A DNA stretch of 64,000 bases from the NCBI RefSeq assembly GCF_042643485.1, contig NZ_JBHRSJ010000035.1, positions 124,001 to 188,000 of the forward strand, given 5' to 3'. Under the pieces are notes generated by a model. That model saw nothing but the letters and a program-made list of their open reading frames with translations, made no database searches and was not told the origin of the DNA. The translations under genes and the position numbers were made by a program. The stretch is from Azotobacter bryophylli (GTDB lineage: Bacteria > Pseudomonadota > Gammaproteobacteria > Pseudomonadales > Pseudomonadaceae). Of this stretch, positions 56,048 through 64,000 are shown piece after piece (position 1 is the stretch's first letter; each line of letters opens with the position of its first letter).

Positions 56048-57925
56048 TCAGTCCAGCAGGCGCAGCAGGCTTTCCACGCAGGCTTCCGGCGTGTTCTCGG
56101 CAGGGTGCAGGTGCACCTCCGGCGCCCTCGGCGGTTCGTAGGCGCTGTCGATGCCGGTGAAGTTCCTCAGTTCGCCCCGGCGCGCCTTGGCGTACAGCCC
56201 CTTGACGTCGCGCCGCTCGCATTCCTCGAGTGGGGTGTCGACGAAGACCTCGACGAACTCGTCCGCGGCGAATAACCCCCTGGCCATCTCGCGCTCGCTG
56301 ATGAAGGGGGAGATGAAGCTCACCAGCACGATCAGCCCGGCGTCGGTCATCAGCTTGGCCACTTCGGCGACCCGGCGGATGTTCTCCACCCGGTCCGCTT
56401 CGGTGAAGCCCAGATCGCGGTTCAGGCCATGGCGCACGTTGTCGCCGTCGAGCACGTAGGTGTGCCGGCCCTCGGCATGCAGGCGCTTCTCCAGCAGGCT
56501 GGCGATGGTCGACTTGCCCGATCCGGACAGCCCGGTGAACCAGATGCAGCGCGGCGTCTGCCGCATGAGCGCGGCGCGGGCCCTCTTGTCAATATCCAGG
56601 GCCTGCCAGTGGATGTTGCTGGCACGGCGCAGGGCGAAGTCGAGGGTGCCGGTTCCGACCGTTTCCTGACTGAGCCTGTCGATCAGGACGAAGCTGCCGA
56701 GAGCACGGTTCGCCCGGTGGGGCTCGAACACCACGGGTGCACTGGTGGACAGGTTCACCGTGGCGATCGCGTTCTGCTGCAGGGTCTTGGCCGCCAGGCG
56801 GGCACCGCTGTCGATGTCCTCGCGGTACTTGATGAGGGTGACGGTCGCCGCCACCTCCTGGGAGGCCAGTTTCAGCAGGTATTGCCGGCCGGGCGCCATC
56901 GGCTGTTCGCCCAGCCACAGCAGACGGGCCTCGAACTGGTCGGCCACCTCGGGCGGCGCTTCGGCCGTGGCCAGCACGTCGCCGCGCCGGACCTCCACGG
57001 AATCGGCCAGGGTCAGGGTGACAGCCTCGCCGCTGTCGGCCCGTTCCCGCTCGCTGCCGTCGACCAGCAGCGTCTCGATCTGCGTCTGCAGACCAGAGGG
57101 CAGCACGCGCACGGCATCGCCCGGGCGTACCGATCCTGCCGCCAGGCGCCCGCACAGGCCGGGCAAGCCCGGCTCCGACCGGCTGACCCACTGTACCGGC
57201 AGGCGCATGGGGTGGACCGTGCTATCGGGAATCTCGATACTTTCCAGATAGTCTGGAAGGCTCGGGCCGCTATACCACGACAGGCTCGGCTCGGCCTGCT
57301 GCCAGTCGACGCCCGACGGGCCTGGGAATGGAATCGCCTGGATGCCGGCAAAGCCCAGATCGGCAGCGAATTCGCGATACTGTTGGACGATAGCCTCGAA
57401 CGCCTGCGAGTCGAATGCCACCCGCTCCATCCAGCCCACTGCCAGAATCACCTGGCGGACCCCCATCATCGCCACGATGCGGGTATGCAGGCGGGTCTGG
57501 GACGTCAGCCCCTGACTCGCATCCACCCGGATCAGCGCCAGATCGGCCGTGGCCGCGGCGTCTGCGAGTCGGCGGGTGAACTGCGGGTGGCCGGGGATTT
57601 CGGCAACCAGAAGACGCCGCCCCGCGATGGCGAGAAGGCGGTACTCCACTTCCCGCAGTCCGGCTCGGTTCGCTGTCGGGGCCTTGCCGGGGTTCTCCGG
57701 CAGCGGCGGTTCGAATGGCGTGGCGTTGCCGTCACCGGCGCTGCTGCAGGCGACGATGCGCAGGAGCGGTTCGTCATGCCGGTTTTGCAGGGCAAACGGC
57801 ATGTCCAGGGGGGGGCGAAAGTTGCTCATCGGACCTTGCGCGGGAGAACCCGTACCTCCGTACGGGGAGGATGGCATGGTGCCCTCGGTCCCGCTTCCTT
57901 CCTTATCCAGACTATTTTGGCTCAT
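56048..57925 (-). CDS. CysNC-like protein: degenerate GTPase plus APS kinase
   Basis: A 625-residue protein (start 57925 likely; 57829 possible). The N-terminal CysN-like domain has lost its P-loop (expected GSVDDGKST; here SSAGDGNAT, 61-69), the DTPGH is EIPGH (109-113) and NKMD is GWME (164-167). EF-Tu-like barrels follow. The APS kinase domain (about 460-625) is intact with GLSGSGKST and DGDNVRHGLN. It should make PAPS; no cysD is adjacent. Confidence 0.85.
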   Translation of the reverse strand: MSQNSLDKEGSGTEGTMPSSPYGGTGSPAQGPMSNFRPPLDMPFALQNRHDEPLLRIVACSSAGDGNATPFEPPLPENPGKAPTANRAGLREVEYRLLAIAGRRLLVAEIPGHPQFTRRLADAAATADLALIRVDASQGLTSQTRLHTRIVAMMGVRQVILAVGWMERVAFDSQAFEAIVQQYREFAADLGFAGIQAIPFPGPSGVDWQQAEPSLSWYSGPSLPDYLESIEIPDSTVHPMRLPVQWVSRSEPGLPGLCGRLAAGSVRPGDAVRVLPSGLQTQIETLLVDGSERERADSGEAVTLTLADSVEVRRGDVLATAEAPPEVADQFEARLLWLGEQPMAPGRQYLLKLASQEVAATVTLIKYREDIDSGARLAAKTLQQNAIATVNLSTSAPVVFEPHRANRALGSFVLIDRLSQETVGTGTLDFALRRASNIHWQALDIDKRARAALMRQTPRCIWFTGLSGSGKSTIASLLEKRLHAEGRHTYVLDGDNVRHGLNRDLGFTEADRVENIRRVAEVAKLMTDAGLIVLVSFISPFISEREMARGLFAADEFVEVFVDTPLEECERRDVKGLYAKARRGELRNFTGIDSAYEPPRAPEVHLHPAENTPEACVESLLRLLD

Positions 57926-58072
57926 TGATAGGGTTCGGTCTTCTTTCCGTGACCAGTTGCGAAGGCAGGATATCGCCTTTGCCTGTCCATTCCTGACCTG
58001 ATGAGCAGGGGACGCCAACATACGACGCCCCGGCACATCATTCGTTGCATTGGGAAAGCAGGCGCCCGCCGT

Positions 58073-59065
58073 TCAGACGGCGAGCCAGTGGCTGAGATCG
58101 CGGTCCAGCAGTCGCGACAGGTGGGCGATGTCCTCCGCCAGAGTCTCGCGGATGTCCCGGCGCAGCGCGGCGTCGAGCGTCACCTTGGGCGCCGGCGCCT
58201 TGTTCCAGTCGAGTAGCGCCTTGCGCCCGCCCATCACCGCGCAGAGCAGCGGCGAAGGCCGTTCCGGCTTATCCAGCGGCTTCAGGCGCAGGCGGTACTT
58301 CTCCCCGGCCATAAAGCCGCGCACGGCCATCGGCGGGCGCTTCAGCAGGCGCTGCAGCCAGCCGACCTTGAAGCCCTGGCCGGCCCGGCGGGCGGCGAAG
58401 TCGGTGCGGCCGTCGTCGGGCAGGTCGAGGAAGTCGAGCATCCGCCGGTAGAGCCCGGCCGGGTCCTTGGCCAGATCGTCGTACACCGCCACGAAGCAGC
58501 GCTCCCGGCCCACTACCGAGAAGAAACGCTCCACGTGCTTGCCCAGGCGGCCGATCTCGTCGTACTGCAGCCAGCGCGGGTCGAGGCAACTGCGCGGGAT
58601 CTGACGGCCGCGGGCGCGTTCGCCGAGCAGGCGCCAGGCGCTGGCGAAGTCGGGCACGACCTCGTCGCCCAGGTAGAGCAGGCGCTGGTGCAGGGAAGGG
58701 AGCATGGCCATGGGGTCGCGCAGGGCGATGATGAACTTGGCCTCGGGCCAGACGCGCAGGATGGGCTTCATCTGCTCGGCGGCGTAGAGGTAGGACACCG
58801 AGCCCTCGGCCAGGAGCGGGCGGTCGGCAGAATAGTGGCCGAAGTAGCGCGGCAGGTAGTCGCTTTGCAGGGCCTGGCGCAGTTCGGCGTCGGAGAGCCC
58901 GTTGAGGTCGTAGCGGGAGAAGAAGTGCGGCTCCTTGACGGAGGAGAAGGTGACGCCGGGATGCTCCGCGAGGTAGTTCGAGAGGGAGGTGGTGCCGCAG
59001 CGGGGCGCGCCCACGACGCAGGCGAAGCGCTGCGGGATGGCGTCGAACATGAATCGGGTGGTCAT
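58073..59065 (-). CDS. PAPS-dependent sulfotransferase
   Basis: A 330-residue protein starting MTTRFMF at 59065. The 5' PSB motif GAPRCGTTSLSNYL binds PAPS; ALRDP fits the 3' phosphate motif; EPHFFSRY is also typical. The acceptor is unknown (perhaps a carbohydrate or lipid). It lies immediately upstream of the CysNC-like gene on the same strand. Confidence 0.9.
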   Translation of the reverse strand: MTTRFMFDAIPQRFACVVGAPRCGTTSLSNYLAEHPGVTFSSVKEPHFFSRYDLNGLSDAELRQALQSDYLPRYFGHYSADRPLLAEGSVSYLYAAEQMKPILRVWPEAKFIIALRDPMAMLPSLHQRLLYLGDEVVPDFASAWRLLGERARGRQIPRSCLDPRWLQYDEIGRLGKHVERFFSVVGRERCFVAVYDDLAKDPAGLYRRMLDFLDLPDDGRTDFAARRAGQGFKVGWLQRLLKRPPMAVRGFMAGEKYRLRLKPLDKPERPSPLLCAVMGGRKALLDWNKAPAPKVTLDAALRRDIRETLAEDIAHLSRLLDRDLSHWLAV

Positions 59066-59472
59066 AATCACTCTGTGAAAGCAGCGTTGAGTTCCACCTC
59101 AAATGCCTACGACGAATGCGAGAAGGCGTTTTCCGGACAGATTCGCCTTGCCTAACTTCTGCCCATTGCGAGTGCAAGCAGGCCAAGACGCGCCTGCGGA
59201 ATTGCAAGGAAAAACAACGCCGTGTTAGACGGTGCCGGCATTGTAGAGAGGCCGGAACGAGGTTGTCCATGGCGAGCCAAGGGGTAATCGCCCTCTGCCG
59301 GCGCCCCGTCGCTGCCGGATTGTCGCAGTGCCCGAAATCGCTCGAGGCGCAAGCCTGGCCCGGAAAAACGTCCGCGAGGGATCTTTCGCGCCTGGCGGGT
59401 GTCTAGGAAGGCCGGCGATCCGAAACGAAACGCTCGTTCCGTATCGCAGGAACGGCAATCAAGAGGACGACA
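59066..59472. other. Intergenic region
   Basis: 407 nt without a supported gene, between the sulfotransferase start and a rightward hypothetical gene. It is divergent and probably holds promoters for both. Confidence 0.35.
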
Positions 59473-59940
59473 ATGCAGAAGCAAGTGATGGGGCTGGTAG
59501 CCGCGGCGTTCGTGTCCGGCATGGCGCTGGGCGGTGCGCTCGGCTATTTCGCCGCCGGCAAGGGCGAGCAGGGCGACACGAGCGCGGCAGGAAAGCAACT
59601 GACCACGGCCGAACTGACCGAGCGGCTCGGCGACGAGGCTTCCGAACTGAAGGAAACCCTGCCGAAGATGGCCGATGCCGAAACCGAATGGTTCGACGTC
59701 ACCGTCGGTCCCGGAGCCGTGACCACCTACTGGTACCGCTTGGTGAACTACAACGGCGATGGTCTGAATTCCGAGAAATTCAAGGCCAACGTCGAGTCGA
59801 GTCTGACCAAGCAGGTCTGTGCCGAGCCGTCGATGCGGGAAAACATAGGCTACGGCACTACCTACCGCTTCAACTACGTCGGCAAGGACCGCATCAAGGT
59901 CGCGGAACTCGAAGTCGATCGTCAGAAGTGCGGCTTCTAA
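59473..59940 (+). CDS. Hypothetical N-terminally anchored protein
   Basis: A 155-residue protein with an N-terminal hydrophobic helix (about 6-28) then a soluble periplasmic-looking domain with two cysteines (KQVCAEP, RQKCGF) that could form a disulfide. No family was recognised. Confidence 0.65.
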   Translation: MQKQVMGLVAAAFVSGMALGGALGYFAAGKGEQGDTSAAGKQLTTAELTERLGDEASELKETLPKMADAETEWFDVTVGPGAVTTYWYRLVNYNGDGLNSEKFKANVESSLTKQVCAEPSMRENIGYGTTYRFNYVGKDRIKVAELEVDRQKCGF

Positions 59941-60036
59941 TGGCTGCATGCCGGTTCAGTTCTGGCCGATGGAAGCGTTGACGGGAAAGTCTGAGAGGCC
60001 TATCAATCGTGATCCTTGTCGGATGAGGATCGGAAA

Positions 60037-60558
60037 TTGAAACGACTCGTTGCCTTGGCGCTATCGTCCGGACTGCTGGCGGGATGCACCGGCACATCGC
60101 CCATACCCGTCGATATCGCCCGCAAAGCCCCTGCCGAGCGGGTGAGCGGAGGCCCGGATGGGCAAGCCCGAATCACCGTGGTGCGGGATGCGGGGCTCTG
60201 GACCTCGTTCTGCCCCGCCTCCCTCTACATCGACGGCGATCGAATCGCGCGGCTGGAGGCGGAGGAGAAGGTCACCGTTGGTGTTCGGGCCGGTGACCCC
60301 GTGCTGGTTCGTGCTGCGCAGGATGGCGGCGGGCTGTGCGCCTGGTTGCCGTCGAGCCGCTCGCTCGAGACCCGGCTGGAGCCGGGGCAGCATCGCTTCT
60401 ATCGTATCTCCTTTGCCCGAAGCGGCAGGGTAGACCTGCAGGAGGACTCTCTCTGGCCTCGGAGGGAGCGGGCTTCCGATACATCCCGGCCCGGGCCGGC
60501 CACCTTGATCAGCGGAGCGGACAGGACTTCTCCTGCAAATAGCGTTATAAATAAATAA
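60037..60558 (+). CDS. Putative lipoprotein
   Basis: The TTG at 60037 is chosen since GAGG precedes it and it gives a compact signal peptide, MKRLVALALSSGLLAGC, with lipobox LAGC. The 173-residue mature region has a beta-rich part (ITVVRDAGLW, SLYIDGDRIARL) and a Cys pair. An upstream TTG at 60016 would lengthen it by 7 residues. Function unknown. Confidence 0.68.
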   Translation: MKRLVALALSSGLLAGCTGTSPIPVDIARKAPAERVSGGPDGQARITVVRDAGLWTSFCPASLYIDGDRIARLEAEEKVTVGVRAGDPVLVRAAQDGGGLCAWLPSSRSLETRLEPGQHRFYRISFARSGRVDLQEDSLWPRRERASDTSRPGPATLISGADRTSPANSVINK

Positions 60559-60595
60559 TTTATCGCTATAAGCCTGACTGAAGTACGGGGACGAC

Positions 60596-61162
60596 ATGGA
60601 AAAGGCTTGGGACATCAAGATCCGACTGCTGCACTGGGCCATCGCCCTGACGGCGACCTTCCAGCAACTCAGCAGCCTTTATATGTCCGATCCCGGGACC
60701 CAGTACCTGTTTCCCTATCACCGGATCCTCGGCGCCGTCGCCGCCCTCGTCCTGCTGTTCTTCTGGCTCTACAGCTATGCGATCTACGACCTGAAGGTGC
60801 TGTTTCCCTGGGGCGGGGACGGGCGGCGCGCGGTGGTGCGGGAAGGCCTGGGTCTGCTGCGCGGGCGGCTGCCGGCGAGCGGGCGGGGGATCGGTCTGTC
60901 CGGATTCGTCCACGGGCTCGGACTGCTGGCCCTGAGCGGCTGCGCCATCACTGGCATGATCATGTTCTCCATGATTCCGCCGGGTCACGTCGGTCCTCCC
61001 GCCGACGGCATCGCCTTCACCCGCTACACGCTGCAGCACAAATTCTTCGGGCAGATGCTGTGGCTCTACTGGTGCGGCCACGTGGCCTTCGCCCTGGTCC
61101 ACCAGATCGCCGGAGACCGGGTGTTCGGCGCCATCTTCGGCTTCGCCCGGCGGCGGGAGTGA
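60596..61162 (+). CDS. Cytochrome b561-type membrane protein
   Basis: A 188-residue protein with four predicted helices and conserved His in RLLHW, YHRILG, FVHGLG and CGHVAFALVHQ that can bind two haems b. Such proteins pass electrons between quinones and partners. Confidence 0.85.
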   Translation: MEKAWDIKIRLLHWAIALTATFQQLSSLYMSDPGTQYLFPYHRILGAVAALVLLFFWLYSYAIYDLKVLFPWGGDGRRAVVREGLGLLRGRLPASGRGIGLSGFVHGLGLLALSGCAITGMIMFSMIPPGHVGPPADGIAFTRYTLQHKFFGQMLWLYWCGHVAFALVHQIAGDRVFGAIFGFARRRE

Positions 61163-61195
61163 GCCGTGATCCGCGTCGTGCTTGTGGCGAGCCCG

Positions 61196-61227
61196 AAAAA
61201 CGAGGGGCTGCCCGTGGCAGCCCCTCG
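61196..61227. terminator. Bidirectional terminator
   Basis: A 12-bp stem (CGAGGGGCTGCC / GGCAGCCCCTCG) with AAAAA to its left, between the b561 gene and the convergent parvulin gene, is a strong terminator on the minus strand. Confidence 0.8.
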
Positions 61228-61270
61228 TTCGCGTAAGCGCTGATCGTGCCGGAGTCGAGTCCGGACCCTA

Positions 61271-61552
61271 TCAGTCCTGGCGGCTGGTGACTTCGAGCAG
61301 GTGGTAGCCGAACTGGGTCTTCACCGGACCCTGCACGACATTCAGCGGGGCGCTGAACACCACGTCGTCGAACGCCTTCACCATCTCGCCACGGCCGAAC
61401 GAGCCGAGGTCGCCGCCGTCACGGCCGGACGGACAGGTGGAGTTGTCGCGGGCAATCTGGGCGAAATCGGCGCCGGCCTCGATGGCGGCTTTCAGTTCTT
61501 CGCACTTGGCTTCGGTGGCTACCAGGATGTGGCGGGCGGTGGCTCGTGGCAT
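61271..61552 (-). CDS. ppiC: Parvulin-type peptidyl-prolyl isomerase
   Basis: It starts MPRATARHILV at 61552. The 93-residue single-domain parvulin has ARHILV, CPSGRDGGDLGSFGRGEMV and GPVKTQFGYHLLEV. A cytoplasmic PpiC-like foldase. Confidence 0.93.
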   Translation of the reverse strand: MPRATARHILVATEAKCEELKAAIEAGADFAQIARDNSTCPSGRDGGDLGSFGRGEMVKAFDDVVFSAPLNVVQGPVKTQFGYHLLEVTSRQD

Positions 61553-61725
61553 GGGGGTACTCCTTCCAAAGAAGCCCACGAGACTACCGGAATCGCCGGG
61601 CTATTCAAGCACCGGAAAGATTGCGAGGGACATTCGGCAGCGGGGAAACCCGCCCGGGACTCCGAGCCCTCCGCCGCAAACGGCGGAGGGCTGCGGATAG
61701 CCGATCCGGTCGGGCTTTCCGAGGA

Positions 61726-62055
61726 TCAGCAGTAGCGATCCAGATAGTGGACGCCCGGATTGCTCTGCGCCACGTGCCATTGCTCGGTCAGGGTCCGATG
61801 CACACGCCCGATGAAGTCGGCGTCTGCCGCGGCCTTCCGGCCGACATAGCCCTTGCCGCGGCGGTAGGCCCTGAAGCGGACGCGCATGTTGGGGGTGCGC
61901 TTCTCGAACTCCTCTTCCTCCATGCCGGCCGGCAGGCGGTCAAGATGGACGTCACCCTGATCGCAGACCCAGAGGATGTGGCTTTCGTTCTTGTCCTTGC
62001 GCTCGGCGAACAGACGAGCCAGGTCTTCGGGGGAGAGCGAATGGTTCAGATTCAT
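61726..62055 (-). CDS. Hypothetical protein
   Basis: The start at 62055 has GAGGACC 9 nt upstream. The 109-residue soluble protein begins MNLNHSLSPEDLARLF and has HILWVCDQGDVHLDRLP and FRAYRRGKGYVG. No family was recognised. Confidence 0.65.
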   Translation of the reverse strand: MNLNHSLSPEDLARLFAERKDKNESHILWVCDQGDVHLDRLPAGMEEEEFEKRTPNMRVRFRAYRRGKGYVGRKAAADADFIGRVHRTLTEQWHVAQSNPGVHYLDRYC

Positions 62056-62841
62056 GTGCAAGGTCCTCATGGTCATCTAGGGATCGAACGTTTCGTGGCA
62101 AAACGTGTTGTTGTCGTTCGGTTCAGGCCACCGGCCGCCGATCGGAAGATCGGGGCGGTGGACTGCATGCCGTGCCAGCTGTTTTCAGATCACAACATGA
62201 GCCTTATGTAGCACTGCACGTAGGCTTGCTACACAAAGCAGAGCCTGGAGAAGCCAAGACAGGATCGTTTGGGGAGAGGGAAGGCGAGCACCCGATGATG
62301 TTGGGTAGCAAGGCGGAGGGTTAGTACGCCAGCCACAAGCATCATGAGAATGTCTTGCCAGCACTTTCGCCGCAAATGACGATTACTGCCAATCAACTTC
62401 ATCAGTCCGCCTTGTGGGCAGTACAGTCGCGAGATGGCTCGGCGAGTGGGCCGAGCGAGCTGCGATCACCCTTACCAGGGCTCCCTGTTAGGGAAGCGGT
62501 TTCATCATGCAGGGTTCAGCGAGGCGGCGTCAACACTTTTGTAGTGATTTTTTTATGGCGCTACATTTGCCGGAAAGACCGCTCCTGAGCATCCCGTCGC
62601 GAGCCATCCCGGCTTTCAGACTAGCTGCCGGAGCACTGGGCGTCCTTTCTTCCGGACAGCCCAACGACCGGTCGTCGCTTCTGCCGGCCGGCCACTCGCC
62701 CGTTGCCCTTGCCTGCGTGAGAATGCCCACCGTCCGGCTTCCAGGACGACGAAGCAGGGCGGCGGACGCCCTCCGCTCATCCCCTCGAATTCCACGCAGG
62801 GACGCGGTACCAGAGCACTACCCATCTTGGCGAACGTATCC
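62056..62841. other. Gene-poor region of lower GC
   Basis: 786 nt with no convincing gene; 62200-62560 is lower in G+C than its surroundings. Short inverted repeats occur (e.g. GCTCGG/CCGAGC at 62437-62456). It could be remnant DNA of an element or hold a small RNA; nothing can be named. Confidence 0.4.
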
Positions 62842-63732
62842 ATGCCGGTTGCCGGCGACTCTTCTTCCGACACGAAACGAACCCCGTCCCGTCTGGGGCG
62901 TCTGCTCCTCCTGAGCGCCAGCCTGTTCGCCGGCGCTGCGGCCAACGCCTCCGAGGCCTCGCGGCTCGTCACGCTGATCAACGCCTATCGCACCGCGCCC
63001 CAGACCTGCGACGGCCGGCGGGTAAAACCGCTCGGGCCTCTGGCCATCGACGAGCGGCTGGCGCTGGGGTCGGTGACTTCCCGGACGCATCTGCTGAACG
63101 CCCTGCGAAGCGCCGGATATCCGCTGGATGCCGTGCAGACCCTCTCCGTCTCGGCCCCGGCGAATCCCGCCGTGGTGATGGCGGCCCTCGAAAGACGCGC
63201 CTGTGGCCTGCTGCTGGACCCGCGCTATGCGGATATCGGCGTGTCGCGCCGCGGCGACAGCTGGCAGATCGTCCTGGCCCGACCGCTGGCTTCCACCGGG
63301 CTGGGCGGCTGGGAACGGGTGGGGCGGGACATCCTGAGACAGGTCAACCAGGCCCGCGCCGAGCCGCGCCGCTGCGGTCGCCAGCGCTTCGCCGCCGTGC
63401 CGCCGCTCGCCTGGAATGCGCGCCTGGCCCAAGCCGCCCTCGCGCACAGCCGCGACATGGCCGCGCGCAACTACTTCAGCCACCGGGGGAGGGACGGCAG
63501 TCAGGCCGGCGTGCGCGCCCAGCGCGAGGGCTATCGCTGGTACGGCATCGGAGAGAACATCGCCACGGGGCAGACCACGGCGAAACAGGCGGTGTCGAGC
63601 TGGCTGGCCAGCCCGGGGCATTGCGCCAATATCATGAACCCGGTCTACCGCGAGATGGGCGCGGCCTATGCGGCCAATCCCAGGAGCGACGGAGGCATCT
63701 ACTGGACGCAGGTGTTCGGGAAGCAGCGCTAG
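62842..63732 (+). CDS. Secreted CAP-domain protein with degenerate N-terminal repeat
   Basis: The start at ATG 62842 gives a signal peptide (LGRLLLLSASLFAGAAANA). Of 296 residues, the C-terminal ~130 form a CAP/SCP domain: QVNQARAEPRRCG, AALAHSRDMAARNYFSHRG, GIGENIATG, SWLASPGHCANIMNP. Residues about 45-155 look like a diverged copy (LVTLINAYRTAPQTCDG, AIDERL). Secreted; function unknown. Confidence 0.85.
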   Translation: MPVAGDSSSDTKRTPSRLGRLLLLSASLFAGAAANASEASRLVTLINAYRTAPQTCDGRRVKPLGPLAIDERLALGSVTSRTHLLNALRSAGYPLDAVQTLSVSAPANPAVVMAALERRACGLLLDPRYADIGVSRRGDSWQIVLARPLASTGLGGWERVGRDILRQVNQARAEPRRCGRQRFAAVPPLAWNARLAQAALAHSRDMAARNYFSHRGRDGSQAGVRAQREGYRWYGIGENIATGQTTAKQAVSSWLASPGHCANIMNPVYREMGAAYAANPRSDGGIYWTQVFGKQR

Positions 63733-63749
63733 ACGAGCGGGTCCGGACA

Positions 63750-63775
63750 CCCCGCCGGCCACTCGTCCGGCGGGG
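63750..63775. terminator. GC-rich hairpin between convergent genes
   Basis: A 9-bp stem (CCCCGCCGG / CCGGCGGGG) with an 8-nt loop, extended by GACA/TGTC, lies after the CAP gene. No U-tract follows. Confidence 0.45.
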
Positions 63776-63817
63776 ATGTCCCGATCGCTCGTCTCAAGGC
63801 GCTGAGGCCGCCGGCGT

Positions 63818-64000
63818 TCAGTGTTGTGGCCTGTTGCGGATGGTCTTGAGCAGATCCTCGGGGCTGATGTGGCCGACGACGCTGTCGTGGCTGCCCGGCT
63901 GCGGCAGGTTGAGGATGTGGCCCTTGATCTTGCCGATCACGTGCATCTCGCACGGCTTGCAGTCGAACTTCAGGGTCAGCACCTCGTCGCCGTGCACCAG
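63818..64000 (-). CDS. Partial hypothetical protein (C-terminal 60 residues)
   Basis: A leftward gene enters from the right edge. The visible C-terminus begins LVHGDEVLTLKFDCKPCE and continues with NLPQPGSHDSVVGHIS before a TGA. The CKPC motif may bind metal. Family not recognised; N-terminus lies outside the window. Confidence 0.6.
   Translation of the reverse strand: MVHGDEVLTLKFDCKPCEMHVIGKIKGHILNLPQPGSHDSVVGHISPEDLLKTIRNRPQH

Noticed and set aside
62616..62981. Leftward frame overlapping the CAP gene start
   Set aside because: It overlaps the CAP signal peptide, is Arg-rich and has no family or ribosome site.

Overview
The window is high-GC (roughly two thirds G+C) gammaproteobacterial DNA. 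Gene content (class I PHA synthase with phasin, cydAB, a full set of valine-catabolic genes, REP-type repeats containing GTAGGAGC/GCTCCTAC) points to the Pseudomonadaceae, perhaps an Azotobacter/Stutzerimonas-like member; the genus is inference. No rRNA, tRNA, CRISPR array, phage or intact insertion sequence was seen. One run of 77 Ns (47293-47369) marks an assembly gap.

Layout. 187-8120 is an accessory membrane/metal-like cluster: a repeat protein, a divergent MetK paralogue joined to a P-type ATPase, two HMA2-like small proteins, a DUF5132-like protein and two tandem small membrane paralogues. 8194-10651 holds an MHS-type transporter divergent from a LysR regulator. 10791-16477 is a leftward valine-degradation cluster with enzymes for each step from isobutyryl-CoA to propionyl-CoA. 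16956-21504 has phaC and a phasin, then a two-component system. 22579-25434 is a tight glycosyltransferase / deacetylase-like / flippase-like operon. 25499-28184 carries small stress and hypothetical genes (Csp, DUF2789, Usp, YajD-like HNH). 28303-31805 is the cytochrome bd operon cydP-A-B-X-ybgE.

33422-39893 is a complete Na+-type F-ATPase (N-ATPase) operon atpDCQRBEFAG, followed by the zinc-starvation pair folE2 and zigA with a Zur box before zigA. 42085-46190 is a five-gene leftward run: AAA+ ATPase, ITPase-like protein with a degraded active site, SIR2-like protein, and two truncated haemoglobins. The first three form the best candidate for an undescribed system, possibly NAD-depleting defence. 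46527-54300 has miscellaneous genes, including a membrane-anchored Mrr-like nuclease and a TSUP transporter next to a BigR/SqrR-like persulfide-sensor homologue. 54493-55025 is a TIGR02449-zapA pair. 55166-59065 is a sulfate-activation/sulfation cluster (cysQ, a CysNC-like protein with a dead GTPase domain, a sulfotransferase). The right end has small envelope proteins, a b561-type cytochrome, a parvulin and a double-CAP-domain secreted protein.

Genes were called from reading frames, start context and remembered family motifs; no database search was run, so family names rest on pattern recognition.
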